Below, piece by piece: positions 29,406-39,137 of a stretch of 64,000 nucleotides of DNA. Origin of the DNA: Clostridiaceae bacterium. Its GTDB lineage: Bacteria > Bacillota > Clostridia > Oscillospirales > QAMX01. Location of the stretch: positions 28,021-92,020 of the forward strand of contig JAHAYX010000016.1 in assembly GCA_018384365.1 (NCBI GenBank), given 5' to 3'. The notes beneath the pieces are model-generated. The model saw only the letters and a program-made list of their open reading frames with translations. It ran no database searches and had not been told where the DNA came from. Every line of letters starts with the position of its first letter. Positions within the stretch are counted from its first letter, which is position 1. Made by a program: the position numbers and the translations under genes.

Positions 29406-30578
29406 TTAGTCGATCAGGCCGTAGGCCGCAGTACGCATCCGCAGATGATAATACTGTTCCTCGTCCGGAATCATGTTGTGCATATAAACGATGGAAACGC
29501 CGTCCTCGGGATCCGCTTCGCACCAGGTGCCGAAGCCGCCGGTCCAACCAAAGGCGCCGACAGAGCCGTTGTGATTGCCCTGCTCTTTGTCCACTAAGGT
29601 ACGCACGCCGTAACCGTAGCCATAACCGGCGTTATAGGTATCCTGGAAGAGTTTGTCGAGTCCGTTTGCGCGCATCATATCAATGGTCTTGCGGCCCATG
29701 ATGCGCTGCCCATTGTAAACGCCGCCGCAGGCCAGCATTTGCATCAGCTTGGTGTAATCATTGACATTGGAGAAGAGGCGCGCCCAGCCCTCTTCATTTT
29801 CGGCGCCGGGCAGGTGCTTTTTGTCGAAGAATGTAGGTCCGGGAACCAGGGAACCGTCGTCCGACTTGCGGTACAGCTTCACGAGGCGCTCCTGCGCATC
29901 GCCGAAGAAGCGCGAACGGGTGTTGTCCATGCCGAGCGGGCCGAACAGCATTTCTTCAAACACATCGTCGATCGGCTTTCCGCAGACGGCTTCAATGATA
30001 CCGGCAGCAAGCTCGCTCGAGAAACCGTAAATCCATTCGGTGCCGGGTTCACAGGCCAAAACGGCCTTGGAAATTGCAGCGATCTGCTCGCGGTTCGTGT
30101 AGTGGCCCTTCTCCCACAAGGGCTTCATGGCTTCCTGCATGGATTGCAGCGTGCGGTTGTTTGTCGGTGCGGCGCTGTTGCAATAGGGCAGGCCGCACTT
30201 CATGGAAAGCACGTCGCTGACGGTGACGGGTCCGTCGGTCGGTACGGCTTCCGTATAGCCGTTTGCATTTTTAACGTATTTTTTCATTTCCCGCCACTCC
30301 GGGAAGAAATGATAGATGGGGTCAGTCAGCAGGAACTTTCCGCGCTCATACAGCATCATCATGGTGACATAGAGCGGAATCTTGGACATGGATGCCAGAC
30401 GGAACAGAGACTGCGGGGTGACCGGCGTTTTTGCGTCGAGATCGGCGCAGCCGAAGTATCCCTCGTAGAGCGTTTTGCCGTTCTGGGCGATCTGCAGGGA
30501 ACACCCGGGAAGCCCGCCGTCCACGAATCCCTGCAGGAGACGGTCAAGATCTTTGATAGTTGACATAATACCCTCCAA
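29406..30578 (-). CDS. Serine hydrolase (beta-lactamase/class C, S12-like)
   Basis: SxxK motif FRLASMSKIPL; GAFGWTGGFGTW; paralogous to neighbours. Confidence 0.9.
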   Translation of the reverse strand: MEGIMSTIKDLDRLLQGFVDGGLPGCSLQIAQNGKTLYEGYFGCADLDAKTPVTPQSLFRLASMSKIPLYVTMMMLYERGKFLLTDPIYHFFPEWREMKKYVKNANGYTEAVPTDGPVTVSDVLSMKCGLPYCNSAAPTNNRTLQSMQEAMKPLWEKGHYTNREQIAAISKAVLACEPGTEWIYGFSSELAAGIIEAVCGKPIDDVFEEMLFGPLGMDNTRSRFFGDAQERLVKLYRKSDDGSLVPGPTFFDKKHLPGAENEEGWARLFSNVNDYTKLMQMLACGGVYNGQRIMGRKTIDMMRANGLDKLFQDTYNAGYGYGYGVRTLVDKEQGNHNGSVGAFGWTGGFGTWCEADPEDGVSIVYMHNMIPDEEQYYHLRMRTAAYGLID

Positions 30579-30637
30579 TCTAAAAACGGTGTGCAGTGGG
30601 AACGACCTTGAAACGGCCCTCCGCCTTGCACAGGCAT

Positions 30638-30686
30638 ATAATTAGCATTCTAATTATTAGTATAACGACATCCTGCATGATGTCAA
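30638..30686 (-). promoter_or_regulatory. Promoter of serine hydrolase operon with perfect 8-N4-8 dyad immediately downstream of -10
   Basis: Minus strand TTGACA - 16 nt - TATACT (30659-30686); ATAATTAG-CATT-CTAATTAT at 30638-30657. Confidence 0.75.
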
Positions 30687-30756
30687 GACTTGCATTGTCG
30701 GGAACGGGGCTTTTCGTGCATTTTGACTTTATTTTCCGACTTCTGCGGTGAAAAAA

Positions 30757-30793
30757 GAAACCCCCGCAGCCGGTTTACCCCGGCTGCGGGAGA
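30757..30793 (-). terminator. Rho-independent terminator of ABC transporter operon
   Basis: CCCGCAGCCGG...CCGGCTGCGGG, followed on minus strand by T-rich tract. Confidence 0.7.
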
Positions 30794-30803
30794 TCGCATC
30801 CAT

Positions 30804-31577
30804 TCAGTTTCCGCATTCGATGCTGATTTGGTTAAAGAGATGCAGGACATCATCCGTGGAGGTATTGCGCTTTTCTTCGCCTGCCTTATCAAGAACAATG
30901 TGGCCGCGGTCCATCATCACGATGCGGCTTCCGTACTCCACTGCATAGCGCAGGTTGTGCGTGACCATGATGGCGGTCAGGTTCTTTTCCCGCACAATCC
31001 GGTCGGTCAGCTGCATGATGATTTCCGCAGTGTGCGGGTCAAGCGCGGCGGTGTGTTCGTCCAGGATCAGGAAGTCAAGCGGCGTCAGCGTTGCCATCAA
31101 AAGTGCAACGGCCTGGCGCTGGCCGCCGGAGAGGGAGCCCATCTTCACACTCATCTTGTCCTCCAGGCCCAGACCGAGCGCCGCAAGCTGTTCGCGGTAA
31201 TATCCGGCGCGTTTTTTGTTGACGCCGGAGGAAAGGCCAAAGCGTTTGCCTTTGTTGTCCGCAAGGGACATATTCTCGAGGATGGTCAGATTTGGACAGG
31301 CTCCGGCGGCAGGGTTCTGATACACGCGTCCAAAGGTGCGGTAGCGCCGGAATTCCGCCAAATGGTTGACGGAAACGCCGTCAATCAGCACATCGCCGCC
31401 ATCAATCGGGATACTGCCGCAGATAATATTCAGCATGGACGTCTTTCCACTGCCGTTTGAACCGACGATGGAGACGAATTCCCCATCGGCAACCTTGAAA
31501 TTGAATCCATCAAACAGGCACATTTCCGTAACGGTGCCGGGATTATAAACTTTTGAAATGTTTCTGAGTTCAAGCAT
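30804..31577 (-). CDS. ABC transporter ATP-binding protein (TrpZ-like)
   Basis: Walker A GSNGSGKTS, signature LSGGQRQAVAL, Walker B DFLILDEHTAALDP. Confidence 0.92.
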   Translation of the reverse strand: MLELRNISKVYNPGTVTEMCLFDGFNFKVADGEFVSIVGSNGSGKTSMLNIICGSIPIDGGDVLIDGVSVNHLAEFRRYRTFGRVYQNPAAGACPNLTILENMSLADNKGKRFGLSSGVNKKRAGYYREQLAALGLGLEDKMSVKMGSLSGGQRQAVALLMATLTPLDFLILDEHTAALDPHTAEIIMQLTDRIVREKNLTAIMVTHNLRYAVEYGSRIVMMDRGHIVLDKAGEEKRNTSTDDVLHLFNQISIECGN

Positions 31578-31583
31578 ACCTTG

Positions 31584-32504
31584 TCACCGTCCTTTTCCCG
31601 TTTTCGGCGCCAAACGCTCCCCAAATTTCTTCAGAGAGCCTTTCTTCACGTTGCCGAGAACCAGGATCACGAGGAAGAGCACCGCTGTGATCAGCTTCAG
31701 CAGGTTGGCGGGCAGGCCAAGATTGATCGCACACTGGATGCAGATTTTATAGAGAATACTGCCGACGATCGCGGCGGTGGTTCCCTTTACAAAATCGAAT
31801 TTTTTGAAAATGGTTGTACCGATGATGACGGTTGCCAGACCGAACACAACCTGGCCGGTGCCCATGGTGCTGGAAAAGGCACGCTGTTCCTGACAGACCA
31901 CGCAGCCGGCCAGCGCAACGAGCGCATTGGAAATCACAAGCCCAAGGATCTTGACGAAACCGCGGTCTTTTGCCAGGGAAGTGACAAGCGTGCTGTTGTC
32001 GCCGACAGCCCGCAGCAGCAGGCCGTTTTTGGTCTTGAAATACAGGTCCAGCAAAACCTTGAAGATGAGCGCCAGAATCATGGAAACGATCAGCTTTCTC
32101 ACGATGAGGGAACATCCGCCAAAGAGCGCCATGGTGGGAGGTGCGTTGAAAATCGTGTCAATTGCACGCTCCACAGAGAGGTTGGAGCCTGCAATCTGCA
32201 GATTGATGGAAAAGAGCGCCGTCATGGTGATGATGCCGGCAAGCAGATCACGTACGCCGAGTTTGACATGAATCAATCCCGTTACAAGTCCCGCCAACGC
32301 GCCGACGGCAAGCGCCACGAGCAGCGTCAGATAGGGGTTTACGCCGTTGACCAGCAAAAGCGCCGTCACGGCAGCGCCGAGCGGGAAGCTTCCGTCAACT
32401 GTCAGATCCGGAAAGTCCAGAATTTTATATGTGATATAGACACCATAGGAGAGCAGTGCATAGATAAAGCCTTGCGTGAGCGTACTGACGATCAGATCGA
32501 GCAT
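31584..32504 (-). CDS. ABC transporter permease (TrpY-like)
   Basis: TM-rich; LTQGFIYALLSYGVYITYKILDFPDLTVDGSFPLGAAV typical of this permease family. Confidence 0.9.
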   Translation of the reverse strand: MLDLIVSTLTQGFIYALLSYGVYITYKILDFPDLTVDGSFPLGAAVTALLLVNGVNPYLTLLVALAVGALAGLVTGLIHVKLGVRDLLAGIITMTALFSINLQIAGSNLSVERAIDTIFNAPPTMALFGGCSLIVRKLIVSMILALIFKVLLDLYFKTKNGLLLRAVGDNSTLVTSLAKDRGFVKILGLVISNALVALAGCVVCQEQRAFSSTMGTGQVVFGLATVIIGTTIFKKFDFVKGTTAAIVGSILYKICIQCAINLGLPANLLKLITAVLFLVILVLGNVKKGSLKKFGERLAPKTGKGR

Positions 32505-32551
32505 GACGGAAGTCTCCCTGTTTTCAGAATTTCATACGAGGTGCGGTGGAC

Positions 32552-33523
32552 TTATGCGTCCTTGGATTCCACGGCCTTTTCGGCTACGTCTGCCGGAAGC
32601 TCCAGAGAAAGCGCCGCAAGCGCCTCGGAGTTGATGTAAATGCCATATTCGGAGATGGTTTCATAAGGAATTTCGGAAGCGGAGGCTTCGCCCTTCAAGA
32701 CCTTTGCGGCCATGGCGCCGGTCTGGCGGCCAAGTGCATAATAGTCGATACCGGCGGCTGCAACGCATCCGCCCTTCACCTGCTCCACTTCACTGCCGTA
32801 AACGGGGATGCCGGCGTCGTTGGTTTTTTCCAGGATGGAGGCGAGCACGCCCACCACGGTGTTGTCGGTCAGGTTGGAGAAGCAGTCAACGCCGCGATTG
32901 ATCAGCGTATCAACAGCCTGCGTGACTTCGTTCTGCGCGGTGACGCCGATCGCATCAATGGTGAAACCGTAATCAGCGGCGTTTGCCTGGTAATCGGCGA
33001 TGGTGGAAACGGAGTTCGGCTCGCTGGTGGTGTAGATGATGCCGATGGTCTTGGCGTCCGGCTGGATGCTGCGGATCAGGTCAAGCTGTGCTTCCACGGG
33101 GAGCTTATCGGAGGTACCGGTGATGTTGCCGCTGTCCAGCTTCGCCTGTACGGGGTCGGAAACGGCGGTGAAGATGACCGGAATATCCTTATCTTCCGCG
33201 GCTGCATAGCAGGAAACAGCGGAGTTTGTGGCAATGCCGCACATCAGCGCGACGTTGTTTGCGGAGAAGCTGGAGGCAATGTCGCCGGCGATATCGTCAT
33301 CGAAACCTGCGTTCTGGTAATCCACGGTGAAATCTTCGCCTTCCACGAGGCCGGCGTCTGCAAGGCCCTGCAGGAAACCGTTGCGGCAGTTGTCAAGGGA
33401 AGGATGCTCGCCGTACTGGTTAATACCGATGACGGGGATCTTGTTTTCTTTGGAACAGGCGGAAAATGCGCAGATCATCATGAGTGCGAGTGCAGCACAG
33501 AGAATTTTCGTAAACTTTTTCAT
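32552..33523 (-). CDS. ABC transporter substrate-binding lipoprotein (TrpX-like, DUF534/COG2984)
   Basis: Start at MKKFTKILCAALALMMICAFSACSKENKIPVIGINQYGEHPSLDNCRNGF (lipobox); IPVIFTAVSDPVQAKL. Confidence 0.9.
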   Translation of the reverse strand: MKKFTKILCAALALMMICAFSACSKENKIPVIGINQYGEHPSLDNCRNGFLQGLADAGLVEGEDFTVDYQNAGFDDDIAGDIASSFSANNVALMCGIATNSAVSCYAAAEDKDIPVIFTAVSDPVQAKLDSGNITGTSDKLPVEAQLDLIRSIQPDAKTIGIIYTTSEPNSVSTIADYQANAADYGFTIDAIGVTAQNEVTQAVDTLINRGVDCFSNLTDNTVVGVLASILEKTNDAGIPVYGSEVEQVKGGCVAAAGIDYYALGRQTGAMAAKVLKGEASASEIPYETISEYGIYINSEALAALSLELPADVAEKAVESKDA

Positions 33524-33614
33524 AGTGAATATCTCCTTCATATCGAAAAGTACTGTTTGTTGTTTGTTTTTCAGGTGTGGCAGATGAGTTATATGCCGCG
33601 CCATCGTCTGGTTA

Positions 33615-33945
33615 AGAGTATCATACCGGTTCGCTCCTTGCAAAAGTAAAAATAAAAACGCCGTATCCCACGGAAACCATGGGACAAGGCGTTTGATAAC
33701 CCTGCGGTACCACCCAAATTGACGATAAATCGTCCACTTTGTATCCTGCACACTGACGATGCAAGCCGCTTTGTTAACGAGTGCGGTTCCCGTCGATTAC
33801 TACTCACGCTGCCGCGCTTTCGGTCGCCCTCATAAGTCCATTCGCCTTACTTACCACGGCCGCGATCACACCATCCGCGGCTCTCTTTGCGTTACTCGGT
33901 AAGGGTACTCTTCTTACTCAACGGTTTCAGTCATGTAATTGATGG
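33615..33945 (-). promoter_or_regulatory. T-box riboswitch (specifier UGG, Trp)
   Basis: Minus strand: T-box UGGGUGGUACCGCAGGG; terminator AACGCC-UUG-UCCCA-UGGUUUCCG-UGGGA-UAC-GGCGUUUUU; stem I with CCUUAC/GUAAGG and 3' specifier loop CGAA-UGG-A (specifier near 33838-33840). Confidence 0.9.
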
Positions 33946-33949
33946 GTTT

Positions 33950-33982
33950 TATTATAGCACGACTTTCGGAAATGTCAAGCAT
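33950..33982 (-). promoter_or_regulatory. Sigma-A-type promoter of the T-box leader
   Basis: Minus strand TTGACA - about 16 nt - TATAAT. Confidence 0.7.
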
Positions 33983-34055
33983 CTTTTTCGGCAATTTTTT
34001 GCGCCGCGCGTATAGCGTTTCCCCTCCCGACGCCGGTCTTATCATGTGGAAGAAG

Positions 34056-34096
34056 CACAAAAACAGCCACAGCAGGTTGCTCTGCTGTGGCTGTCA
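34056..34096 (-). terminator. Rho-independent terminator of tldD-pmbA operon
   Basis: ACAGCCACAGCAG...CTGCTGTGGCTGT hairpin. Confidence 0.7.
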
Positions 34097-34120
34097 GCTG
34101 CCTTATGAGCGGCAAATTGC

Positions 34121-35452
34121 TTATTTTCCGGCAACCATGAGGCTGGAAACCAGAATGGACGGCATACCGAGCATGGTGGAACCGGGCAGCGTGAACTTCA
34201 GGTCGGAACCGACTGCCTCGATATCCGACAGGAGCTTCAAAAACGATCCTGCAATCGTGATCTGCTCAACAGGACGCACGATTTCGCCGTTTTCCACTAA
34301 GAATCCCTTGGAAAGCAGGGAGAAATCGCCTGTGACAGGGTTCACACCGGCGTGCAGACCGCTCACTTCCGTGATGATCAGACCGTTGCCCAAACGTTTT
34401 TTCATAGCGTCAAAATCGTCCGTGCCGGGCGCCATATAGAAGTTGGAGGGCGCAATACCGACCGGAGAAGCAGCCGACGGACGGTCGGCATTGGAGGTGG
34501 AGGTGCAGCCGGCCTTTTTCGCGGTTTTCAGGTTATGCAGCAGCGTGCGGAAAACGCCGTTTTCCACCACGGTCTTGGTGACGGACGGCGTGCCTTCGTC
34601 GTCAAATGCACGGGGATTCGTGGGGTAGAGCGGATCGTCATAGATCGTGACGTGCGCGCTGCCAATGGCGCTGCCTTCCCGGCCGGCGAGCGGGCTCAGA
34701 CCCTTCTGCGCATTATCGGCAGAGAACATGGGTGTAAATGCCTCGAAAAAGTCCACAGCGGTGATGTTTTTGAAAAGGATGCGGTAGCTGCCGGAGGCAA
34801 CCGGCGCGGCGCCGAACTGTGCCAGTCCGTCGCGCACGGCCTCTTCGGCCATAGACGCCGTATCGAGCATTTCACGGCCTGTGCGGAATGCAAAAGAATC
34901 ATGGACTTCCTCGCCGTCTCGTACGATCGGGGAGACGTAGGAATAGGAGAAGCTGCTGCTGCGGCGTGCATTCAGACCGAGCGTATTCGTAATATGAATG
35001 GTCGTGTGGCCGGTGGAAAGCATATTGGACGCCACACGCTCCACATGGGAATCCACGGCCAGCGCCTTGCGCTCTGCGTCCAGGGCCAGTTCGATCTTCT
35101 CGCGCTCGCTCATATCGCAGACGGGATCCTCCGGCGCGGTGACCTCGGCATAGGTCTGCGGGCCCTGCATGGGATGCTCGTCCGCGGAGCTGATGACGCG
35201 GGCATTATCCAGTGCGCGGCGGCAGAGTTCTTCCGGATCCTCCAGCTTTTCCGTATACGCATAGCCATTGCGGCCTTCCACCTGCACACGCAGGCCGATG
35301 CCGAATTTGCGGCTGACGGAATAGCTGTCTATTTCCTGATCAAGAATGCCGACGCGGAAGCTGTCGCCTTCGATAAACACGGTTTCGGCGGCGTCACAGC
35401 CCAGCTGAAGCGCCGTATCCAATACACTTTTACGGAAATCATTGTATGTCAT
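34121..35452 (-). CDS. pmbA: TldD/PmbA family metallopeptidase subunit (PmbA/TldE)
   Basis: 443 aa; VEGRNGYAYTEKLEDPEELCRRALDNARV; FYMAPGTDDFDAM; adjacent to tldD. Confidence 0.85.
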   Translation of the reverse strand: MTYNDFRKSVLDTALQLGCDAAETVFIEGDSFRVGILDQEIDSYSVSRKFGIGLRVQVEGRNGYAYTEKLEDPEELCRRALDNARVISSADEHPMQGPQTYAEVTAPEDPVCDMSEREKIELALDAERKALAVDSHVERVASNMLSTGHTTIHITNTLGLNARRSSSFSYSYVSPIVRDGEEVHDSFAFRTGREMLDTASMAEEAVRDGLAQFGAAPVASGSYRILFKNITAVDFFEAFTPMFSADNAQKGLSPLAGREGSAIGSAHVTIYDDPLYPTNPRAFDDEGTPSVTKTVVENGVFRTLLHNLKTAKKAGCTSTSNADRPSAASPVGIAPSNFYMAPGTDDFDAMKKRLGNGLIITEVSGLHAGVNPVTGDFSLLSKGFLVENGEIVRPVEQITIAGSFLKLLSDIEAVGSDLKFTLPGSTMLGMPSILVSSLMVAGK

Positions 35453-36846
35453 TATAACGTACCCCCTTTACCACCGACGGTGATCTGCGAAACGCGGATG
35501 CGCGGCTGGCCGACATTCGTGGGAATGGAACCGGAAAGAGAACCGCACATACCCTGTGCCATCCACATACGCGGACCGACGCGGTCAATCTTCATCAGAA
35601 CGTCCGCGCCGCGGCCGATCAGCGTGGCACCGCGCACGGGAGCCACGATCTTGCCGTCGCGCACGAGATAGCCCTCGCGCACGGCAAAGTTAAACTCGCC
35701 GGTAAGCGGATTGACGGAACCGCCGCCCATGTAAGCGGCAAAGATACCGTCGCCCATGGTGCGGATCATTTCCTCAGGATCGTCCTTGCCTGCACAGATG
35801 AAGGTGTTCGTCATACGGGAAGTCGGCGCGAAGGTGTAATCCTGGCGGCGGGAGGAGCCGGTCGGCTCCATACCCATGCGGCGTCCGCCGAGCTTGTCGA
35901 TCAGATAGCCCTTCAGGATGCCGTTTTCGATCAGCAGGTTGCGGCGCGCAGGTGTGCCTTCGTCGTCAATGTGGAGAGAGCCCCATTCGCCCTCCATAGT
36001 ACCGTCATCCACGGCGCTGACGCAGGGAGCGGCGATCTGCGTGCCGAGTTTGCCGCAGAATACGCTGTTGCCCTTGGAAACGGAGGTGGCCTCCAGGGAA
36101 TGGCCGCAGGCCTCGTGGAAAATAACGCCGCCGAAGCCGCCGTCGATCACGACAGGCATCACGCCAGCCGGACATTCGTCGGCGTGCAGCATGGTCACGG
36201 CCTGACGCGCCGCTTCACGGCCGCAGGCGGCGGGATCGATCAGCTCAAAGCCCTCGAATCCGCGCGCATAACCGGGGGAATCCGAGCCGGTCTGGCTGTC
36301 ACCGTCTTTTGCGGCGACGGCCTGCACCGCAATGCGCATACGCGGACGGCGGTCCGAGGCCCAAACGCCCTCGGTATTGCAGACAAACATGGTTTTGTCA
36401 ATGTCAGCCAGGGAGACGATAGCCTGGGCAATCTCTTCGGAATAGGCCTTTGCGGCAAGATGCGCCTCGCGCATTTTTGCAATACGCGCGGCGTTGTCAA
36501 TGGTGGCATACGGAATCCGCGGTGCGACGGAATAGTCCGCCGGACGGAACGGAACGACCGTCATACGGCTGTCGGAGGCCAGCGCAGCTGCCGCGGCCTT
36601 CGCAGCGCCAATCAGCGCGTCGAGCGAGGTGTCTGCGGTATAGGCGTAAGCGCTGCGCACGCCGGAGAACACGCGCACACCGGCGCCGGTAACGCGGGCG
36701 GAGGTGGCGTTGTCTACATCACCGTTTACCATCATCAGGCTGTTGGAAACGGTGTCTTCCATGTAGAGTTCTGCAAAATCGCCGCCGGTTGACAGGGCTG
36801 CTTCCAGAACGAGCTGTGCGGAAGACTCTTTTATCATAGAAATCAC
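35452..36846 (-). CDS. tldD: TldD/PmbA family metallopeptidase TldD
   Basis: HEACGHSLEA zinc-binding motif (HExxxH) within GGVIFHEACGHSLEATSVSKG. Confidence 0.92.
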   Translation of the reverse strand: MISMIKESSAQLVLEAALSTGGDFAELYMEDTVSNSLMMVNGDVDNATSARVTGAGVRVFSGVRSAYAYTADTSLDALIGAAKAAAAALASDSRMTVVPFRPADYSVAPRIPYATIDNAARIAKMREAHLAAKAYSEEIAQAIVSLADIDKTMFVCNTEGVWASDRRPRMRIAVQAVAAKDGDSQTGSDSPGYARGFEGFELIDPAACGREAARQAVTMLHADECPAGVMPVVIDGGFGGVIFHEACGHSLEATSVSKGNSVFCGKLGTQIAAPCVSAVDDGTMEGEWGSLHIDDEGTPARRNLLIENGILKGYLIDKLGGRRMGMEPTGSSRRQDYTFAPTSRMTNTFICAGKDDPEEMIRTMGDGIFAAYMGGGSVNPLTGEFNFAVREGYLVRDGKIVAPVRGATLIGRGADVLMKIDRVGPRMWMAQGMCGSLSGSIPTNVGQPRIRVSQITVGGKGGTL

Positions 36847-37964
36847 TCCTTTGAATTGAAATACCCGGCAATAGCGTCTGCAATGTATTCGCAGGCGTGG
36901 CCATCGCCATACGGGTTTTCGGATTTACTCATTTTGTCATGTACGGAATCGTTTTCGGCAAGCTCCAGCGCCGCGTTGAAAATATCCTCTTCCTCTACGC
37001 CGACGAGCTTGAGGATGCCGGTCTCCACGCCCTCGCCGCGCTCCGTTTCACGCCGGAGTACGAGCGTCGGCACGCCGAGCGCCGTTGCCTCCTCCTGAAT
37101 GCCGCCGGAGTCGGTCATCACGAAGCGGCAGCGGGCCATAAAATTATGCGTATCGCGCAGATCAATGGGATCCGTCAGGTGGATCCGCTCGTGATTCCCA
37201 AGCAGGGGATAGACCGTGCCGCGCACGGCGGGGTTCAGGTGCACGGGATAGACAATATGCAGATCGGGAACCGATTCCACCAGCCGCAGAACGGCGCGGC
37301 AGATCGCCTCCAGCGGTGCACCGAGATTTTCACGGCGGTGTGCGGTCATCAGCACGAATTTACCGGGCACTTCGCGCAGGGATTCCAGAACCGGCTCCGC
37401 AAAATGATAACCGGCGGCGGTGGTGTAGCGCATGGCGTCGATTACTGTGTTGCCGGTGACGAATATTTCACCGAGCGTGTTTTCACGCAGCAGATTTTCC
37501 CGGTTTCGGACAGTCGGCGCAAAATGAAGGCTTGCAATGCGGCCGACCAGCATGCGGTTCATTTCTTCCGGGAAGGGCGAGTAGATATTCCCGGTGCGCA
37601 GTCCCGCCTCCACGTGGCCGACGGGGATCTGCTGATAAAAGGCGGCCAGCGCCGCAAGAAAAGCCGTGGATGTGTCGCCGTGCACCAGCACGACATCGGG
37701 ACGCACTTTTTCCAAAACATCTCCAAGGCCCGGGATTATGGCCGCGCTGATCTGGAAAAGCGTCTGGCTGGGCTTCATGATGTCGAGGTCATAGTCTGGG
37801 TGAACGTCGAAGATTTCCAGCACCTGATCCAGCATTTCGCGGTGCTGGGCGCTGACGCAGACAACGCTTTCAAAGCGCGGGTCCGCATCGAGCAGTTTTA
37901 CAAGCGGACACATTTTAATGGCATCCGGCCGGGTGCCGAATACGGAGAGAACTTTAACAGGCAT
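36843..37964 (-). CDS. wecB: UDP-N-acetylglucosamine 2-epimerase (non-hydrolyzing)
   Basis: MPVKVLSVFGTRPDAIKMCPLVKLL...HVEAGLRTGNIYSPFPEEMNR...MTDSGGIQEEATALGVPTLVLR. Confidence 0.95.
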   Translation of the reverse strand: MPVKVLSVFGTRPDAIKMCPLVKLLDADPRFESVVCVSAQHREMLDQVLEIFDVHPDYDLDIMKPSQTLFQISAAIIPGLGDVLEKVRPDVVLVHGDTSTAFLAALAAFYQQIPVGHVEAGLRTGNIYSPFPEEMNRMLVGRIASLHFAPTVRNRENLLRENTLGEIFVTGNTVIDAMRYTTAAGYHFAEPVLESLREVPGKFVLMTAHRRENLGAPLEAICRAVLRLVESVPDLHIVYPVHLNPAVRGTVYPLLGNHERIHLTDPIDLRDTHNFMARCRFVMTDSGGIQEEATALGVPTLVLRRETERGEGVETGILKLVGVEEEDIFNAALELAENDSVHDKMSKSENPYGDGHACEYIADAIAGYFNSKE

Positions 37965-38023
37965 AGCAGCTCCTAAAAATGGTTTCAAAATGATGTGGGG
38001 TACGTGGAAAAACGTCCGGACGC

Positions 38024-39004
38024 TTATTTTTCGGGCCAGGGATTGCCCCACGCGGCAAAGACCCGGTCAAAAAACGCAGCAGATTCCTGCATGGCAGCCC
38101 ACGGATGGACTTCGCTTTCCTGACGGCCAGCCTGAATACAGCGCACGGCTTCTTCGATTTCAAATTCAAATCCGTTTTCAAAGTGATAGTTCCGGATTTC
38201 CTGTGTGCCGTCACTGCGTGTGATCACAACGCGTTCCGGATTCAGGAAATAGGGCTCCAGACGGACGGATCCTTCCTCAAAATAGAGCGTGAATTCGGTT
38301 TTGCAATGAAAACGGTAACTGCAGCAGAAATAGGCGGTGATGTCGCCGGGGAAATGCAGGAGAACGTTGCCTTCGGTATCCGTTTCACCAAGAAGGACAC
38401 CGGGCGTGGTGGAAATCTGATCCGGCGCACAGCCTGCGAAGAAGGTTGTGACGTCGTAGTTATAAATGCCCATGTCGGTTGTTACGCTGCCTTCCAGCTC
38501 GCGGCTGTACAGACGGGTGATTGTGGGCGGATTGCGGAAGCAGAAATGGCTTTCCATATGCAGCAGCCTGCCGAGTTCGCCGGAACGGACGAGCTCCCGC
38601 ACCTGCAGCACGGACGGCAGGAGGCGCGACCACATGGCCTCCATCAGGAAAAGACCGCTTTTGCGCGCTGCCGCAATGACCTTTTCGGTGTCGGAAGCGC
38701 GGGACAGCAGCGGCTTTTCGCAGAGTATATGTTTTCCTGCACGGATGCAGGCCATGATGCAGTCATAGTGAAAATTCGGCGTGGTTGCGATATACACACA
38801 GTCGATATCCGGGTTGGCCAGCAATGCTTCATAGGTGTCATAATATGTGGGAATGCCAAATTCGGCGGCAAACGCCTCGGCCTTGCCCGGTGTGCGGGAG
38901 GCACAGGCAATCAACTCAGCATCTGCGGCCAGGGGAACGGCAGAAGCGAACTTGTGTGCGATGCTTCCGGTCCCCATAATGCCAAAACGAACAATTTGAT
39001 TCAT
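38024..39004 (-). CDS. Gfo/Idh/MocA family oxidoreductase
   Basis: VRFGIMGTGSIAHKFASAVPLAADAELIACASRT...CEKPLL. Confidence 0.92.
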   Translation of the reverse strand: MNQIVRFGIMGTGSIAHKFASAVPLAADAELIACASRTPGKAEAFAAEFGIPTYYDTYEALLANPDIDCVYIATTPNFHYDCIMACIRAGKHILCEKPLLSRASDTEKVIAAARKSGLFLMEAMWSRLLPSVLQVRELVRSGELGRLLHMESHFCFRNPPTITRLYSRELEGSVTTDMGIYNYDVTTFFAGCAPDQISTTPGVLLGETDTEGNVLLHFPGDITAYFCCSYRFHCKTEFTLYFEEGSVRLEPYFLNPERVVITRSDGTQEIRNYHFENGFEFEIEEAVRCIQAGRQESEVHPWAAMQESAAFFDRVFAAWGNPWPEK

Positions 39005-39137
39005 ATTGCTTCCCTCTTTCTGTCTGTCACCTATAAATTATACAGCCTGCGTATACTTCTGTCAATCAACCGGGAGAAGAATTGGACGTATGCGGCGTTC
39101 TGCGCGCGCATATACTTCCATGAACGGAGGTGCGCGG

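Noticed and set aside
26998-30578. Beta-lactamase resistance cluster
   Set aside because: No signal peptides and motifs resemble cytoplasmic S12/class VIII-esterase-like proteins rather than AmpC enzymes.
34121-36846. TldD/PmbA as a RiPP/microcin maturation system
   Set aside because: No precursor peptide, modification enzyme or exporter nearby; TldD/E pairs are common housekeeping peptidases.
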